Of a DNA stretch of 64,000 bases, positions 11,701 to 22,609 are shown piece by piece (position 1 is the stretch's first letter; each line of letters opens with the position of its first letter). The position numbers were made by a program, and so were the translations under genes. A model generated the notes under the pieces. It was not told where the DNA came from. It worked only from the letters and a program-made list of their open reading frames with translations, and ran no database searches. Source of the DNA: Aphelenchoides besseyi (taxonomy: Eukaryota; Nematoda; Chromadorea; Rhabditida; Aphelenchoididae); contig JAMPIQ010000003.1 in NCBI GenBank assembly GCA_024699855.1, positions 2,790,001-2,854,000 on the forward strand. The letters run 5' to 3'.

Positions 11701-13034
11701 ATGGAGTTGTATTTCTTTCGACATGAGCGTTTTGTGGAACTTTACACTTGCAACTTCAATGTTGATTCAATACCATTGTCTGATCGACAACATGTGAAAG
11801 TCGGCATCGCCTTATTAATTGTCTCGTCGTTAATGGAGGTGAACGTCACTTTCGTTCTTTACAATTTTTTTTTGTTATAGTTGCTTTACATTCCGTGTTT
11901 GATCTCAATAAACAAAATGGCATCTAACGCTTGCTATAAACTGATGCGTTATATTGGTGAGTCAACTCTTATGATGTCAGTCATATCAATAAACTTCAGG
12001 TATTATTGATCTTTGCGTACTTCCTATAAGTGGAATGTTGACCGGATATCTGGCAATAAACGGCTACTCGTTCTGCTCGTATCCCACTTTGATCTACTTT
12101 ACCGGCTCAATTGCTTTGGGTGCTCAAAAACAAGAGAAAATTAACCCAATTATGAGTTTAGGTCTTTACTGCTCAGTTTCAATGGCATCAGTAATCCTTG
12201 CGCTCAATCGCTGTTTCGAAATGATTTCTCCACGACTAAACAATGTGATATTTTCGGAGGAGAAAATCAAATTCTGGCTGATAGCACTGACTCTTTACGG
12301 ACTTTATTTCGTGTTCTTTACTACACCGATCGCATTCTCTAGTGTCCATATGAGTTGGTTTTTCAATCCATTTACAGGATACAATGATACTGTTGGACAT
12401 CTGGTGAGTGGTTGAAGATTATGACTGGTAATCTCAAACTTTTAGTATCACAATCCAATGCATACGGTAGCTACGAATACAAGTGAAATCACTTAATCGA
12501 TCTTAGGTAAACGACACGATTGAACCATTAAGTTTGATTGCGATTTACACGACTTTCTGTATTGTGGTCTCAGTTCGATCTGCTGCCAATAAAACGGGAC
12601 AAAATGTTGTTCAAAATGGAGCAAAACGAAGAGCACAAATTCTGTCGTTCTTTCAAGTTTTCTTGATTAGTGTTGTCAATGTGGTAAGGACCCGTAAATC
12701 GAAGTATAAATTGAACAATCTGTCGTTTAGGTAGCGTGTTCAATTTATGTCTTGATGAACATTGTTCCGATCAGTCCGCTTTTAATCATAATAGGAACGT
12801 TCGGTTGGGTATGCATTCACGGCAAGTTAGAAACATTTGCTTTTTGACCACAAACCTACAGGATTACCACCGGTGATCTTCCTGACCTTGAATCGTACGA
12901 TCAGACGCGACACGTTGAAGATGTTATGTTGTGGTCATTTCACGGGCTCAAAGAACAAAGTTCGCGGAAATACGAGCCGGCAAATTAATACAAGCAACGC
13001 TGATGCAGACTCCGACCTTAATACACGATTTTAA
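11701..13034 (+). CDS. Serpentine receptor class T (SRT) chemoreceptor
   Basis: A nematode seven-TM receptor of the SRT family, expected in chemosensory neurons. Exons: 11701-11838, 11881-11956, 12000-12403, 12446-12466, 12507-12683, 12731-12821 and 12862-13034; every junction keeps frame. Family landmarks in order: an N-terminal YTCN motif, LLYIPCLISINK then CYKLMRYIGIIDLC, GYLAINGYSFCSYP, SVILALNRCFEM after TM3, a long NPF-containing extracellular loop, SLIAIYTTFCI, AKRRAQILSFFQ before TM6, and the TM7 end GLPPVIFLTLNRTIRR. The sixth intron (12822-12861) has a GC donor (GGCAAGTT) with a normal CAG acceptor. The cytoplasmic tail is short and polar. The coding sequence looks intact. Confidence 0.85.
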
Positions 13035-14640
13035 CTTCTGACCCACTGTTGTAAGATACAATGATTCTGTTGACCAATTGATTTGCGTCCCAAAACCCGT
13101 AGAAAACAATGCTGATAGTGAAACTTGAAAAGCATGTTAATAGCTAATCTCGAGTTGACGTAAACGCGATTGATTCAAATTGAACGTCAGCCTACAGTTG
13201 AACAATCAACAGTCACAAAAATTGGTTTTGCTTCATTTTGATGTTCAAACTAGACGCCAAGAAGCAGAAAACAAGAGGGAGCAAATGAACGGAGAAGATA
13301 GGAAGGAGTTTCAATGAAATCAACCTTGTGTTGGGGTTTGTATTCGATCCTCTCAATAACACCAAACGAATAACTTGCAATCAACCATTTACGATCGTAG
13401 TATACATGTACTATTTCTGGGACAGCCCATTTCCCTTTTTTCCCAGCACACACTTTACACTACTTTAATGGGTTTTGCTTTTAGAATTATACCAGATTCT
13501 CAATAAAGATGTTGTTTCTATGCCTAAGAAAGTAAGAACAACAGCCAGTCCCACATTTCAGAACATACAACTTCAGAGACTTTCATTATTTAAACGCATA
13601 AACCAGACGCAAATGATTTAAAAAATAGTTCTGAGTGCAAAACAACTTTTTCGATTTCCGTATTACAAGTAAAGAAGAGCAAAAACGTTAGTGCACATGT
13701 GAGGAATGAACTCCCAACATGATAAGGACTGGAACACGCTCTTAACGAATGCGCGATTTATGCACATGCGATCACTCCTCTTCGAAAGCTTTTAATGCGA
13801 CGGTTCAACGTCTCTCTTCCTCCTCTTTTATGTTTTACTTTGCTTTCTTAACTGAAAAGCGTTATGAAAATAAACTCTTAGAAGCAAAATCTTTTATAAT
13901 ACAAGGTGTCCCAGCACAGCGCGATCGCCATCAACAATTTCGCGGCGGAACGGGCGGTGACCTTAAGAGTTAATTTAGCAACGGAGGCACATGTCACAAC
14001 AGAGCTAAAACAGTAGAATTGATCAGAGATGGTGGTGTTATGGCTACGTGCATCAAGCCCTTCACTTGTCGTGTTATTCGTCGTTAAACAGGCAGTCTCC
14101 CTTCACAGATCTCTTTTCGTTAACTTTGGTTTCCAATTCCGGTAGATTTACAACTCTTAGAAACTACGGTTTATATTGTCAGTACAATCAATTTTCGATC
14201 TTATTTCTTGTCAAATCAACCAAGTCGACTGAAATGCAACCCATCTGCTTCAAAATGCAACTTTGGTTTCATCAAATACTTTCAATTTACTGAAGACATT
14301 CATTCCTTGCACTCGTCAACCGAAATTCAAATCAACGTTTGTAAAGCAAAAAAAGAGACTTCTCGTTGTTAACATCGTGGGTGGTTTTCATGAACCCGTC
14401 AAATAAACGACCATAGATACATTGTCAGTGAAACCAATCGAGGCAAACAATGAAATGAACTCTGAAGTCCTCACCTCCACGTCTTTATAAGCGTCTACTT
14501 GGAACTGCTAGTGTGAACCATCATCAAAAACACATCTTTCTCTTCTTCCAGTTTATTAGCGTGTTCATCAGTTCATATACAACATTAGCCCCTTGATCAC
14601 GAACAATCCTCCGTTTAATAATAAAAGAAGTAGGTTTCAG
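13035..14640. other. Long spacer with no supported gene
   Basis: About 1.6 kb between the SRT receptor and the CLN3 remnant. Open frames are short and give no recognisable protein. The first exon of the CLN3 copy should lie in its right part, but I could not find a convincing start codon with a donor. Confidence 0.4.
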
Positions 14641-15443
14641 CAATACGAACAAAATGACCGTTATTGGGAGTATCGTCGTAACATCATTGCATTTTGGTAA
14701 ATAGCAAATGTGAAACCACGTATAAGATTGCTTACAGGTCGTTTGGTTTGGCCAGTAACTTGGGATTTTTGACGATGCTTAGCGCGGCTTCGGACATAGT
14801 AAATCGAGAACTGAACATCAACAAAACCGTGAATCCAAATTCTACGCTTTGTGAAGTACAAACGAAACACGTTCGTATCTAAAGACAATGTTTAGATTGA
14901 AGTCGACCACAGGAACTGTAATTCACTTCATTGGGCGAAGTCTTACTGGTACGGTATCAGCACATCGAAACGAAGTCTTGTTTCAAGCAGCTATTTTTCC
15001 GGCTTTCATTCTCAAACTCATTATACCATTCTATATGGACCGCATACCGTTTGGATGAGTGTATTTCACGTGGAACTTAGTGATTTGAAGTTTTTAGAGT
15101 ACGTCATGTTTTCATTTGTGTGTTCCAACTAAGTGCTTACTTAACAGTACGGTTTTCTGCAAACGTGAAGATCAGTTTGTTGGGTGTTGTTTTTGACTCA
15201 ATAAGCGATGGCATTGGTGATGTTTCATATCTGTCTTTCTTCTCATTATCCAAATTATGAAACCCAAGTTTATATCAACAATCGATCAGTTTTCAGACAC
15301 ATACTCTCGGTTCTTTGTAGTGGTACTGGTTCCGCCGGATTAATTGAATGCTTCTTATATGCGTTTTGACTGAATCAAATTTGGTCGGCTTGGCAGCAAA
15401 AACGACCATTTGCAGACTCGAAGTCCCACAATTCGAGGTTTGA
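14641..15443 (+). pseudogene. Truncated, decayed CLN3 (battenin) copy
   Basis: The N-terminal half of CLN3, a lysosomal membrane protein, is recognisable. Pieces: 14641-14696 (RRNIIAFW), 14738-14855 (SFGLASNLGFLTMLSAASDI), 14896-14917, 14961-15054 (FQAAIFPAFILKLIIPF), 15098-15253 (ISLLGVVFDSISDGIGDVSYLSFF) and 15297-15443 (CSGTGSAGLIE). Human CLN3 has MLSAAHDIL, LVIKLLAPL, GVVFASISSGLGEVTFLSL and SSGTGGAGLLG at these places. Damage: introns 15055-15097 and 15254-15296, both 43 nt and in phase, start with AT instead of GT; a one-base shift at the T run near 15370 breaks the frame; and the C-terminal half of the family is absent. No start codon fits the first exon. A sequencing error could explain the shift but not the missing half. 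Confidence 0.75.
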
Positions 15444-15925
15444 TCCGATAGTCTCAGTCGATATTTGATGGATTGCATTATTCAGAAACATTCAAAAGTG
15501 TTTATGAAATAAAAATAATTATACACAAAGACCTCACAATAAACGGTAAGTTTTGGTCTGTATCGATCATTATTTTATAATTTTAAAAGACTCGGAAACA
15601 CATCATGCTGGTGTCAGTTTTTCGTAGAAGTTGACATGATTGTAGACTGAGACTCAAAACTCAGCTGTGTTATAAGTGTTTTCAAAGCGAAGAAAACTTT
15701 TCTGGATAACCCTACAAGTGATGGTTAATTGTGATTGGCATCAGTTGTTATTTGCTGATTTTGGACCTTCAAAAAACACTCAGCTGTTCTTCTGAGTGTT
15801 CAAACAATAAGAGACATTCCAGAGCGTTCCACAACTACGGGTTGTCCTGATTTGTATCAGTTATTGTTTGATTATTTCAGGCCCCCGGAGTCACTCACTG
15901 GTGATTTGAAATTTTCTATCAGAAA
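15444..15925. other. Spacer between CLN3 remnant and the inverted arm
   Basis: No gene is visible. The stretch contains an AATAAA near 15510 and a short hairpin (AACACTCAG with CTGAGTGTT) at about 15776-15801 that resembles the hairpins inside the adjacent arm. Confidence 0.35.
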
Positions 15926-16380
15926 CAAACTATCCTCGAAGGATATCGCATCTTCTGGTTTTACCTTAAGGTTTGTTTTGAGTTGTACTATTCATTAATT
16001 GGTGATTGAGACGCCGCGAAACAATGATCTGTGATGTGAGTGCTTTGTTCAGAAAGAAAACACCTCGCGGTCCTCGTAGCTGGAGGTCAGGCTTGGGTGC
16101 CGTCAACCAGTATTTAATGGTCGTAGATCTCCCAGAAAGCATCATTTGTAGCTGAGTGGTCCTCGAAGAGTACGCTATTCGAGGTAAGTTTCGATTTCTG
16201 TTCTTTTCTTAACATATTCGGGTTTTCAGGATCACTCAGCTCCTCGTCCTTTGTTTGTTCAAAACAAACAAGGGAAATTTACAATTCATAGCCCCTGTTG
16301 TGTTTGTGTGTGTGTGTGTGTGTACACACAAGATAAGTTTATTCAATTTGTATCAATCCGTAACTGACTTATTTTAGACG

Positions 16381-16412
16381 CCCTCGAATCACTCTCAGCA
16401 GTGATTCGAGGG
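16381..16412. repeat. Perfect-stem hairpin inside the arm
   Basis: CCCTCGAATCACT and its complement AGTGATTCGAGGG flank a short loop, allowing a few bases of overlap. The same hairpin is at 27601-27632 in the other arm. Related weaker palindromes with CTCGA or CACTCAG cores occur at about 16069-16090, 16153-16177 and 16150-16245. Confidence 0.7.
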
Positions 16413-16811
16413 TTTACAAGACAAATGTGAATACAGTACTGGACGGAAGTTGGGAAGACACTTGGTTTATTGCGTGCTTAGTAATGATAGCGTGGTTTTT
16501 TTTTTTTCAGCCTTTTGGTTTTTGTCGTTGAATATTCTTTCATTTTAGACGCTTTCGGACGAGAAGAAAGAAGAAGTTAAGATACTGTACGCAATTTTAC
16601 GAAGTATTAAAGGAATGGCGACGAAATGTAATGTTTCCGAGTCGAGTGTTGAGCGCCCACTCAAAAACCTGAGCAGAAAGACCGGCAAGACTCTCGGCCA
16701 TCTGAAGAAAGTGAATCCACGTCTTCGTCGTCATATTAAACGTCATGTAGTCAACGAACTTCAAGGCGGTAATCGCGTTCAATCCAGGATAACTTGGAAT
16801 TGGCGGGCGAT

Positions 16812-16822
16812 CGACCAACGAT
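16812..16822 (+). repeat. Target-site duplication, left (CGACCAACGAT)
   Basis: The 11 bases CGACCAACGAT occur here and at 19978-19988, while the empty site in the right Tc1 copy has them once. This defines the retrotransposon borders. Confidence 0.9.
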
Positions 16823-19800
16823 CATTTCGTGAGGATGCACGACTAGCGAGCAGTCGGTTGTTTTTTCGCTCCGACCTGTTTCGGTTTGGCTGCTTACCGC
16901 GATTCCCGAGACAAGCCGTTGCGGGCCCTCGGTTAGGCAATCATGCCACACGCCCTAGACGGCGTCAGCAATCTGGTCGGCTCCAACAACAACTCAACAT
17001 CGGAACGTCCAACTGCCGATCCATCTCGTCAGAAGATCGACTGGTCGCACTAGAAGAAGAACTTCAACTGATCCGAATGGACATTCTAGGCCTATCGTCA
17101 ACACGCCGTCATGCAAACTCCATCGTGCAACGTCAACAGTCCGGGTACTTCTTCTACCACTCAGGCAACGAAGAACGGGGGGCAACACCCACGGGAGTCG
17201 GTTTCCTTGTCGCCGAACACGCAAACCGATGGGTCGTCAACTCGCGTTTTCTCACCGACCGTATCGCTCAGCTTTTCCTCCGATTCCCAAATGGAAAGAA
17301 GATGAGAATGACGCAAGTATACGCACCACCAACCACCGGAAACACCCAGAAGGACGAAGAAAAGTACGACGAATTCCTCGATGAACTGCAACAAGCACTC
17401 AAGGGGCATCAACGTTTTCAACACGACATCGTTCTTGGTGATTTCAACGCAAAAATGGGGAACGACCGGCCAGTTCAGCGATTTGTCGGAACGCAATGTT
17501 TGGGCAAAAGAAACGACCCGTGGAGAAGCAATGAGCGACTTCGCTGAAGCTCAACAACTTTACGTCATGGATTCGTTCTTCAGAAAACCAACAAACAGAA
17601 GATGGACGTGGTTCTCAAGTGGTCTGAAGCGAAAGGATGAAATCGACTACATCCTGTGCCGTAAGAGAACAACAATCAAGAACGTTGAAGTGCTCAACCG
17701 ATTCAATGGAGGATCGGACCACCGAATGCTCCGAACGTCCGTCCGCATCGGCAAAACCAATCGATATACCAACCGACAACGACAACTTCCGACCGACTAC
17801 AAAGAAGTCCAGCTCAAAGTTCGGCTAGCGCTCAACACAAACTTAACACGAAATGAAAGCGATGAAACCAACACGACGCCGACCGAAGAATCGATCAACC
17901 GGCGGTGGCGACAACTCCAAGATGCACTCAGAGATGCCGCCAAGTTTTCGGAGAAACGATGGTCACCAGTTCCTCGTATCTCGGACCGAACAAAAGACCT
18001 TCTACACCAGAGGCGACTGGCAAAGTTTGGGATGGACAAAGCGCCGAACGCTCAAATTTCATACTCAACACTTTGCAAAGCCGCTCGATGGTCAATGCGC
18101 GACGATCTACACCGACACCACATCCGAGTCTTCGAACGAGCAATCCAAGAAAACAGACTGAAGCGTGGACGCTTCGAAGCCGCAAATCGACGACACGTGC
18201 TCATGCAACTGCGAAACCCCGATGGAAACGCAACACAGTCAACGGCAGAAGCTCTGAGCGTCGCCGCGTCGTTCTACTCCAACTTGTATGCGTCCACAAG
18301 CGGTACGTTCGTCTATCAACATTCTGCTTTGCTTTCCAACCGAATTTCCAGCTCAGAACTCGTGGAAGCAGCAAAACGAATCCGTGGAAACACTGCGCCC
18401 GGCAAAGACGGAATTCGATCGAAAGTCGCAAAATACGGAGCCGAAATAATCGCCGAACAGCTAGCCGACTTGGTGAACTCGATGGTCGAAAACTCAACCG
18501 TCCCAGAAGACTTTGCCCATGCGACAACAATTCTGCTGCACAAAGCTGGCGACGCGATGGACATCTCAAACTATCGGCCGATCAGTCTACTGCCCTCGCT
18601 GTACAAACTAGTGACAAGAGCAATCACTCAACGGGTCCAAGCAGTAGCACTTCAAAAACTCCCGGTAGAACAAGCAGGCTTCCGACCGAAGTTCTGAACG
18701 GCCGATCACATCCAAGCCATCAACCAACTCCTGGAGAAGGCGTGGGAATTCCACTTCCCGTTGACTCTTCTCTTCGTCGATTTCGCGAAAGCGTTTGATA
18801 GCGTGGAGTTCGAAGCAATTTGGAATGCTCTGGACTATTTCGGAGTGGACAACGACACGACCTCAATCATCAAAACTCTCTACTCAGCCGGCTCCAGCTC
18901 ACTCCGTTTTGGCAATGAAACTGCAGCCTTCGAAGTACAAAAAGGTGTGCGACAAGGAGACTCACTGTCGCCACTCATCTTCATCTTGGTGCTACAATTC
19001 GCGATCGACCAAATCCAGGGGATGAGGACGAAGGAATTCAGTGCAACGAAAGACCGCTCCATCTTCTGGCCTATGCTGACGACGTTGCGCTGGTAGCCCA
19101 TGACCCAACTCAACTTCAGAAGATGGCTAACAAACTAGCGGAAAGGTGCTCAACAGTTGGACTGCAGATCAACCCGAAGAAAACGAAGTGGATGAACGCG
19201 GACCGAGATCATGATTGGAGTCACTCAACGATCACAATCGACTCGCAACAAGTTCAATGCGTCGACTCCTTCAACTATCCCGGGCAACTGATCCAATTCC
19301 CGCGGGACCATGGAAAAGACATCGGGCGACGAATTGGGTGCGGATGGTCGGCCTATGGAAGAATGAAAACCTTTCTGACGGACAAAAACGTGGCCACATC
19401 GCTGAAACGTCGCTACTACAACATGGTCATCATTCCAACAATGTTGTACGCCTCAGAAACTTGGGCAACGACCGATGGAAATTTGGAGCGACTGGCGAAA
19501 ACACAACGAGCGATGGAGCGACGAATGATTGGAGTCCGGCTTCAAGACAAAAGGGCGGCGGCTTGGGTGAGATCTCAGACCCAAGTAACAGACATCGTTA
19601 CAGCCGCGCGGAAGCGAAAATGGCGATTGGCCGGACAACTACTCCAACGAAACGACAACCGATGGTCAACACTTCTCACTGTTTGGCAACCACCCACCAA
19701 AAGAATTTGGGGAGACGGACGCCCAAGAACACGATGGGAAGACCGAATACGCGAGCATGTCGGCCAAAAGAAAATCATCGATCACAACTTCCGCTGGACA

Positions 19801-19977
19801 AGTGCTGCAAACGACAAAAGACGATGGAATCAACTCGGCCGCACATTCGCAGTTCCGATGAAACAAAAACCGAAAGGAAGACGACAAGAAAGCTGACGTC
19901 ACCAACAAGGAACCCCTACTATTCACTCAACGCGCAATCCTACTATCCTTTGATTTTGGCAAATAAATGAAATGAAA
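16823..19977 (+). mobile_element. RTE-clade non-LTR retrotransposon, inactive copy
   Basis: A 3155-bp insertion with an 11-bp target duplication and a short A-rich 3' end (AAATAAATGAAATGAAA), as for RTE elements. It encodes an apurinic-type endonuclease followed by reverse transcriptase on one reading unit. It has no long terminal repeats. The 5' edge, CATTTCGTGAGG, starts immediately after the duplicated target. It is the only interruption of the left arm, so it jumped in after the arm duplication, or at least only into this arm. Confidence 0.9.
16990..19896 (+). pseudogene. RTE endonuclease-reverse transcriptase, disrupted
   Basis: Endonuclease landmarks: NIGTSNCRSI, MDILGLSSTRRH, GVGFLVAEHANRW, QVYAPPTT and VLGDFNAKMG (to about 17460), then DEIDYILCRKR and GGSDHRML (about 17635-17720). 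Reverse transcriptase: APGKDGI (18400), NYRPISLLPSLYKL (18570), LFVDFAKAFDSV (18770), GVRQGDSLSPLIF (18945), and a YADD-type catalytic box near 19072. Breaks: one extra base near 17518 shifts the frame, an in-frame TGA at 18695-18697 follows FRPKF, and another shift lies just before the YADD box. After 19123 the C-terminal domain is open to 19896. This copy cannot make a complete protein. Confidence 0.88.
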
Positions 19978-19988
19978 CGACCAACGAT
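19978..19988 (+). repeat. Target-site duplication, right (CGACCAACGAT)
   Basis: Second copy of the 11-bp target, after the A-rich retrotransposon end. Tc1-like sequence continues from 19989. Confidence 0.9.
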
Positions 19989-20238
19989 TCGTCGCCGGCT
20001 GAATCGCGACAAATGGGCGGTGGATCAATCATGATCCTTGGCGCCATTTTTTTCAACCCGAAAACTGCTGATCGACGTACGCTCTTCGTCTATCTCTTCA
20101 AGTTTTGATGGCAATTTAATCTGTTACCGGTTTGCAACAATCACTACAAGGCAATTAACTACGTTTCGATGCTCATTTTGAAGTTCTTCCCGTGGATCCG
20201 AAGGCAAATGAGACGCCGGTCCGGGGTGTGGCAACGGT

Positions 20239-21251
20239 AATTGGACGCCTTTGATATAGGTCAAGATGCTAAAATGGCGGCTCGATCAATAATCAAGTAG
20301 ACCATACTGTTTAACACTGAATCGTCCATTTATGTAGATAAATGTCCATGATGTATCCTTAGGTGGATTTGTATTTGATTGTCCATCGTATCTGTAGAAG
20401 CTTTAAAGATCAATGCAGGTATTTGACCAACTTCCGAAATACCGAGCTTCCAATCATTCAATTGTTAGTGTCCGCCGGTTTTCCACAGTTGTGGTCACAA
20501 TCTAAACTTCTGATTCTATGACAGACAAATGTCAACTCGTTTGTAGTTGAAATCATATTCGATAATTTCACTGTTTAGTGTTTTCGAGAACTTCCATTGA
20601 CTACAACTCGGGAACCAGTGACCCTAGAAGCGTGTGATTAACAGGACAACAACAACCACTCATAAACTCCAAACCCTGTGAATATCAGCGGAGTCCAATC
20701 AGCCAACGAGCTAAAATACACAACACCCCCCATTCCCTTTTATGACATGTCCATCGCGCAAATCGATGTAGCTTAGAGATTCTGGCAACAGCCATTGTTT
20801 ATATTGTGTTAATGGAAAGCTTGAAAGTCTGGCTATTGATTGTGCGTAAACTTGTAGACACCGGATAACTGAGAGGAAAATGAGAGGTCTTCAAAACCAA
20901 ACAATCTGTCGAAAATCGTCCAAAATTGCAAAAGTTTGTGTAGCTCTTCTCATTGATGATGGTGAGTTCTTATTTGGCACACTTGTTAAGGACGTTAGAA
21001 GATTACGATTATCAAAGTTTGGAGAAGTGAAATAGCTTAAAAGCTAAATTAGAAAGACTCGCGGCTTTGCCGCTCGCTTACTTGTTAAAAAATCTACGTT
21101 TGTTCAAATGAACAGCTAAACAATAATAGAAATTCAATCAACTGCCGAATCGCACTGAAACCCAAAATCGGAACGTCCCCTTGATAATAAAACAAGATAT
21201 GCATTAAATCTTTTTCACGTCAAATAAAAAATACACTAACATCAGAATATA
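20239..21251. other. Spacer inside the inverted-repeat block
   Basis: About 1 kb with no protein I recognise. A short frame at 20880-20961 (MRGLQNQTICRK...) ends at a donor-like GGTGAGTT, but no partner exon was found. Confidence 0.35.
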
Positions 21252-21283
21252 TTGGGTTGTTACTAAAGTTTTGTCTGATTGCG
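21252..21283 (+). repeat. mariner left terminal inverted repeat
   Basis: Begins TTGGGTTGTTACTAAAG and agrees for 32 bases with the complement of 22610-22641. Confidence 0.92.
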
Positions 21284-21416
21284 CAATGCATTTTCTAAAA
21301 TTGGAACGAAAGAAATTGACCGGTCGATTGGAAATTAAACGAAGTGTCAAATTTGATTTATTGGATCTGCTGTTTCTCGACATCGCTACTCCTGTTTCCT
21401 TGACTAATTTCGTCAA

Positions 21417-22463
21417 ATGGGCCTCACTCGTGAACAAGTGCGACTTCTGCTTCTCAACGAATATCGTCTCCATCACTCGCCCGCCAAAGCCGCCGCCATC
21501 ATCAACTTGGCACATGGAACGCAAACGACCACCGAGAGGACGGCATGTCGATGGTTCAAAAAGTTCGACGATGGACTCGAGGATTTGGCCGATCAACCAC
21601 GAGCAGGACGTCCGCCAACGGTTCATCAACCGACGATTCTCAACGCTGTGTCCAATCGATCTGCGCAATCAACTCGCGAATTGGCCAATGGTTGTTGCCA
21701 TGTAACCGTTTGGAGAACATTAAGACGAGCGGGCAAGCAATTCTTTATGTCTACAATCACTAATGGTTATTCTCGTTTAGGTCTCCGGCATCGACGAGGA
21801 CGGTGGGTACCCCACGAGTTGACGGACCTGCAGAAGCAACGGCGAGTCCGGGCTGCCGAAAATCTCCTCCAGCAGCAGCAACGTGCCAACCCGTTCCTTC
21901 ACCGGCTCCTAACCTGCGACGAAACATGGGTCCAACTTGACAATCCATATCGCCGTGGGCAATGGTTGCGTCCCACTCAGCGACCGGGTGGTACACCCCG
22001 GCCGAATCTTTTCCAAACAAAAGTTATGCTTTCTGTTTGGTGGAATCGGTTAGGTGTTGTGCACTGGGAGTTGTTGGACCGCGGGCAGACGATCACTTCG
22101 GAACTGTACTGTGCCCAAATGGATCGAGTCGCCGCCGCCCTTCGTCATCGCCACGACGTTCTACTGCTCCAGGACAACGCGCGACCGCACACCGCCCGAA
22201 GAACTCAACAGCACCTGAGGACTTTGGGTTGGACGGCCATCGAGCACCCGCCGTACTCTCCGGACCTTTCGCCAACGGACTACCATCTCTTCCGTTCGCT
22301 AAAGACGTGGATACGAGGACGCCGATTCAACGACCTCGATCATCTCTGCCGGTCCCTCAACTCGTTCTTCGCCTCCCGTCATCGATCCTTCTACACGCGC
22401 GGAATCACCCGATTGCCCGGACGGTGGCGCCGAACTATCAACTCAAATGGCGAGTATTTTTGA
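21417..22463 (+). CDS. mariner transposase, open reading frame intact
   Basis: The enzyme cuts and pastes the element at TA sites. The N-terminal part has two helix-turn-helix regions (LLLNEYRLHHSPAKAA; ACRWFKKFDDGLEDL ... RAGRPPTV). The linker motif WVPHEL is at residue 139 or so. Catalytic residues: D in CDETWV, D in LQDNARPHTA, and D in YSPDLSPTDYHLF, with 34 residues between the second and third, the classical D34D spacing. There is no stop or frameshift. A 48-nt stretch at 21733-21780 has a GC donor and a TTTAG acceptor; removing it joins RRAG to LRHRRGRW without changing frame and gives a better fit to the family. The protein is 348 residues unspliced and 332 spliced. Confidence 0.9.
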   Translation: MGLTREQVRLLLLNEYRLHHSPAKAAAIINLAHGTQTTTERTACRWFKKFDDGLEDLADQPRAGRPPTVHQPTILNAVSNRSAQSTRELANGCCHVTVWRTLRRAGKQFFMSTITNGYSRLGLRHRRGRWVPHELTDLQKQRRVRAAENLLQQQQRANPFLHRLLTCDETWVQLDNPYRRGQWLRPTQRPGGTPRPNLFQTKVMLSVWWNRLGVVHWELLDRGQTITSELYCAQMDRVAAALRHRHDVLLLQDNARPHTARRTQQHLRTLGWTAIEHPPYSPDLSPTDYHLFRSLKTWIRGRRFNDLDHLCRSLNSFFASRHRSFYTRGITRLPGRWRRTINSNGEYF

Positions 22464-22609
22464 TGCTTTGTGTTAATTTTAATGAATGAATTCTAATCTA
22501 CAACGAAAAACCATACTTAGGACAGTAGGCAGCTGAACAACCGAACTTCGTTCACACACTTCCAACCGACCGGTCAATTTCTTTCATTCCTAATTTAGGT
22601 CACTCATGA

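Larger units (their letters stand above)
15926..20238 (+). repeat. Left arm of a large inverted repeat (split by a retrotransposon)
   Basis: The sequence 15926-16822 plus 19989-20238 matches the reverse complement of 26923-28086. Shared landmarks are the CTCGAAGGATATCGCATCTT block near the outer edge, a TG microsatellite at about 16306-16322 (CA run near 27689 in the other arm), the palindrome at 16381-16412, and the Tc1-like sequence from 16434 on. The match ends at GTGGCAAC near 20238. The arm is about 1.15 kb without the inserted element. Differences seen are few, so the duplication is young. Confidence 0.8.
16434..20238 (+). mobile_element. Tc1-like DNA transposon remnant, left copy
   Basis: It begins CAGTACTGGACGG directly after TA at 16432-16433, the terminus of the Tc1 group. 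From 16549 the translated sequence LSDEKKEEVKILYA ... MATKCNVSESSVER ... GHLKKVNPRLRRHI resembles the N-terminal helix-turn-helix region of a Tc1-type transposase. The element is interrupted at 16822 by an RTE retrotransposon, resumes at 19989 (FVAG-encoding GATTCGTCGCC), and loses similarity to the right copy after 20238, so it lacks its 3' end and catalytic domain. Confidence 0.75.

Noticed and set aside
16301..16325. TG microsatellite as a CRISPR-like or regulatory array
   Set aside because: It is a simple dinucleotide run present in both arms; no spaced repeats occur anywhere in the window, and the genome is eukaryotic.
17797..18798. Long overlapping frames on both strands inside the retrotransposon
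   Set aside because: They mirror the reverse-transcriptase frame, are Ser/Arg-rich, and show no motif; only the frame with endonuclease and RT signatures is kept.
21204..22489. Long antisense and alternate-frame readings across the mariner
   Set aside because: They overlap the D34D transposase frame and the terminal repeats and have no family signature.
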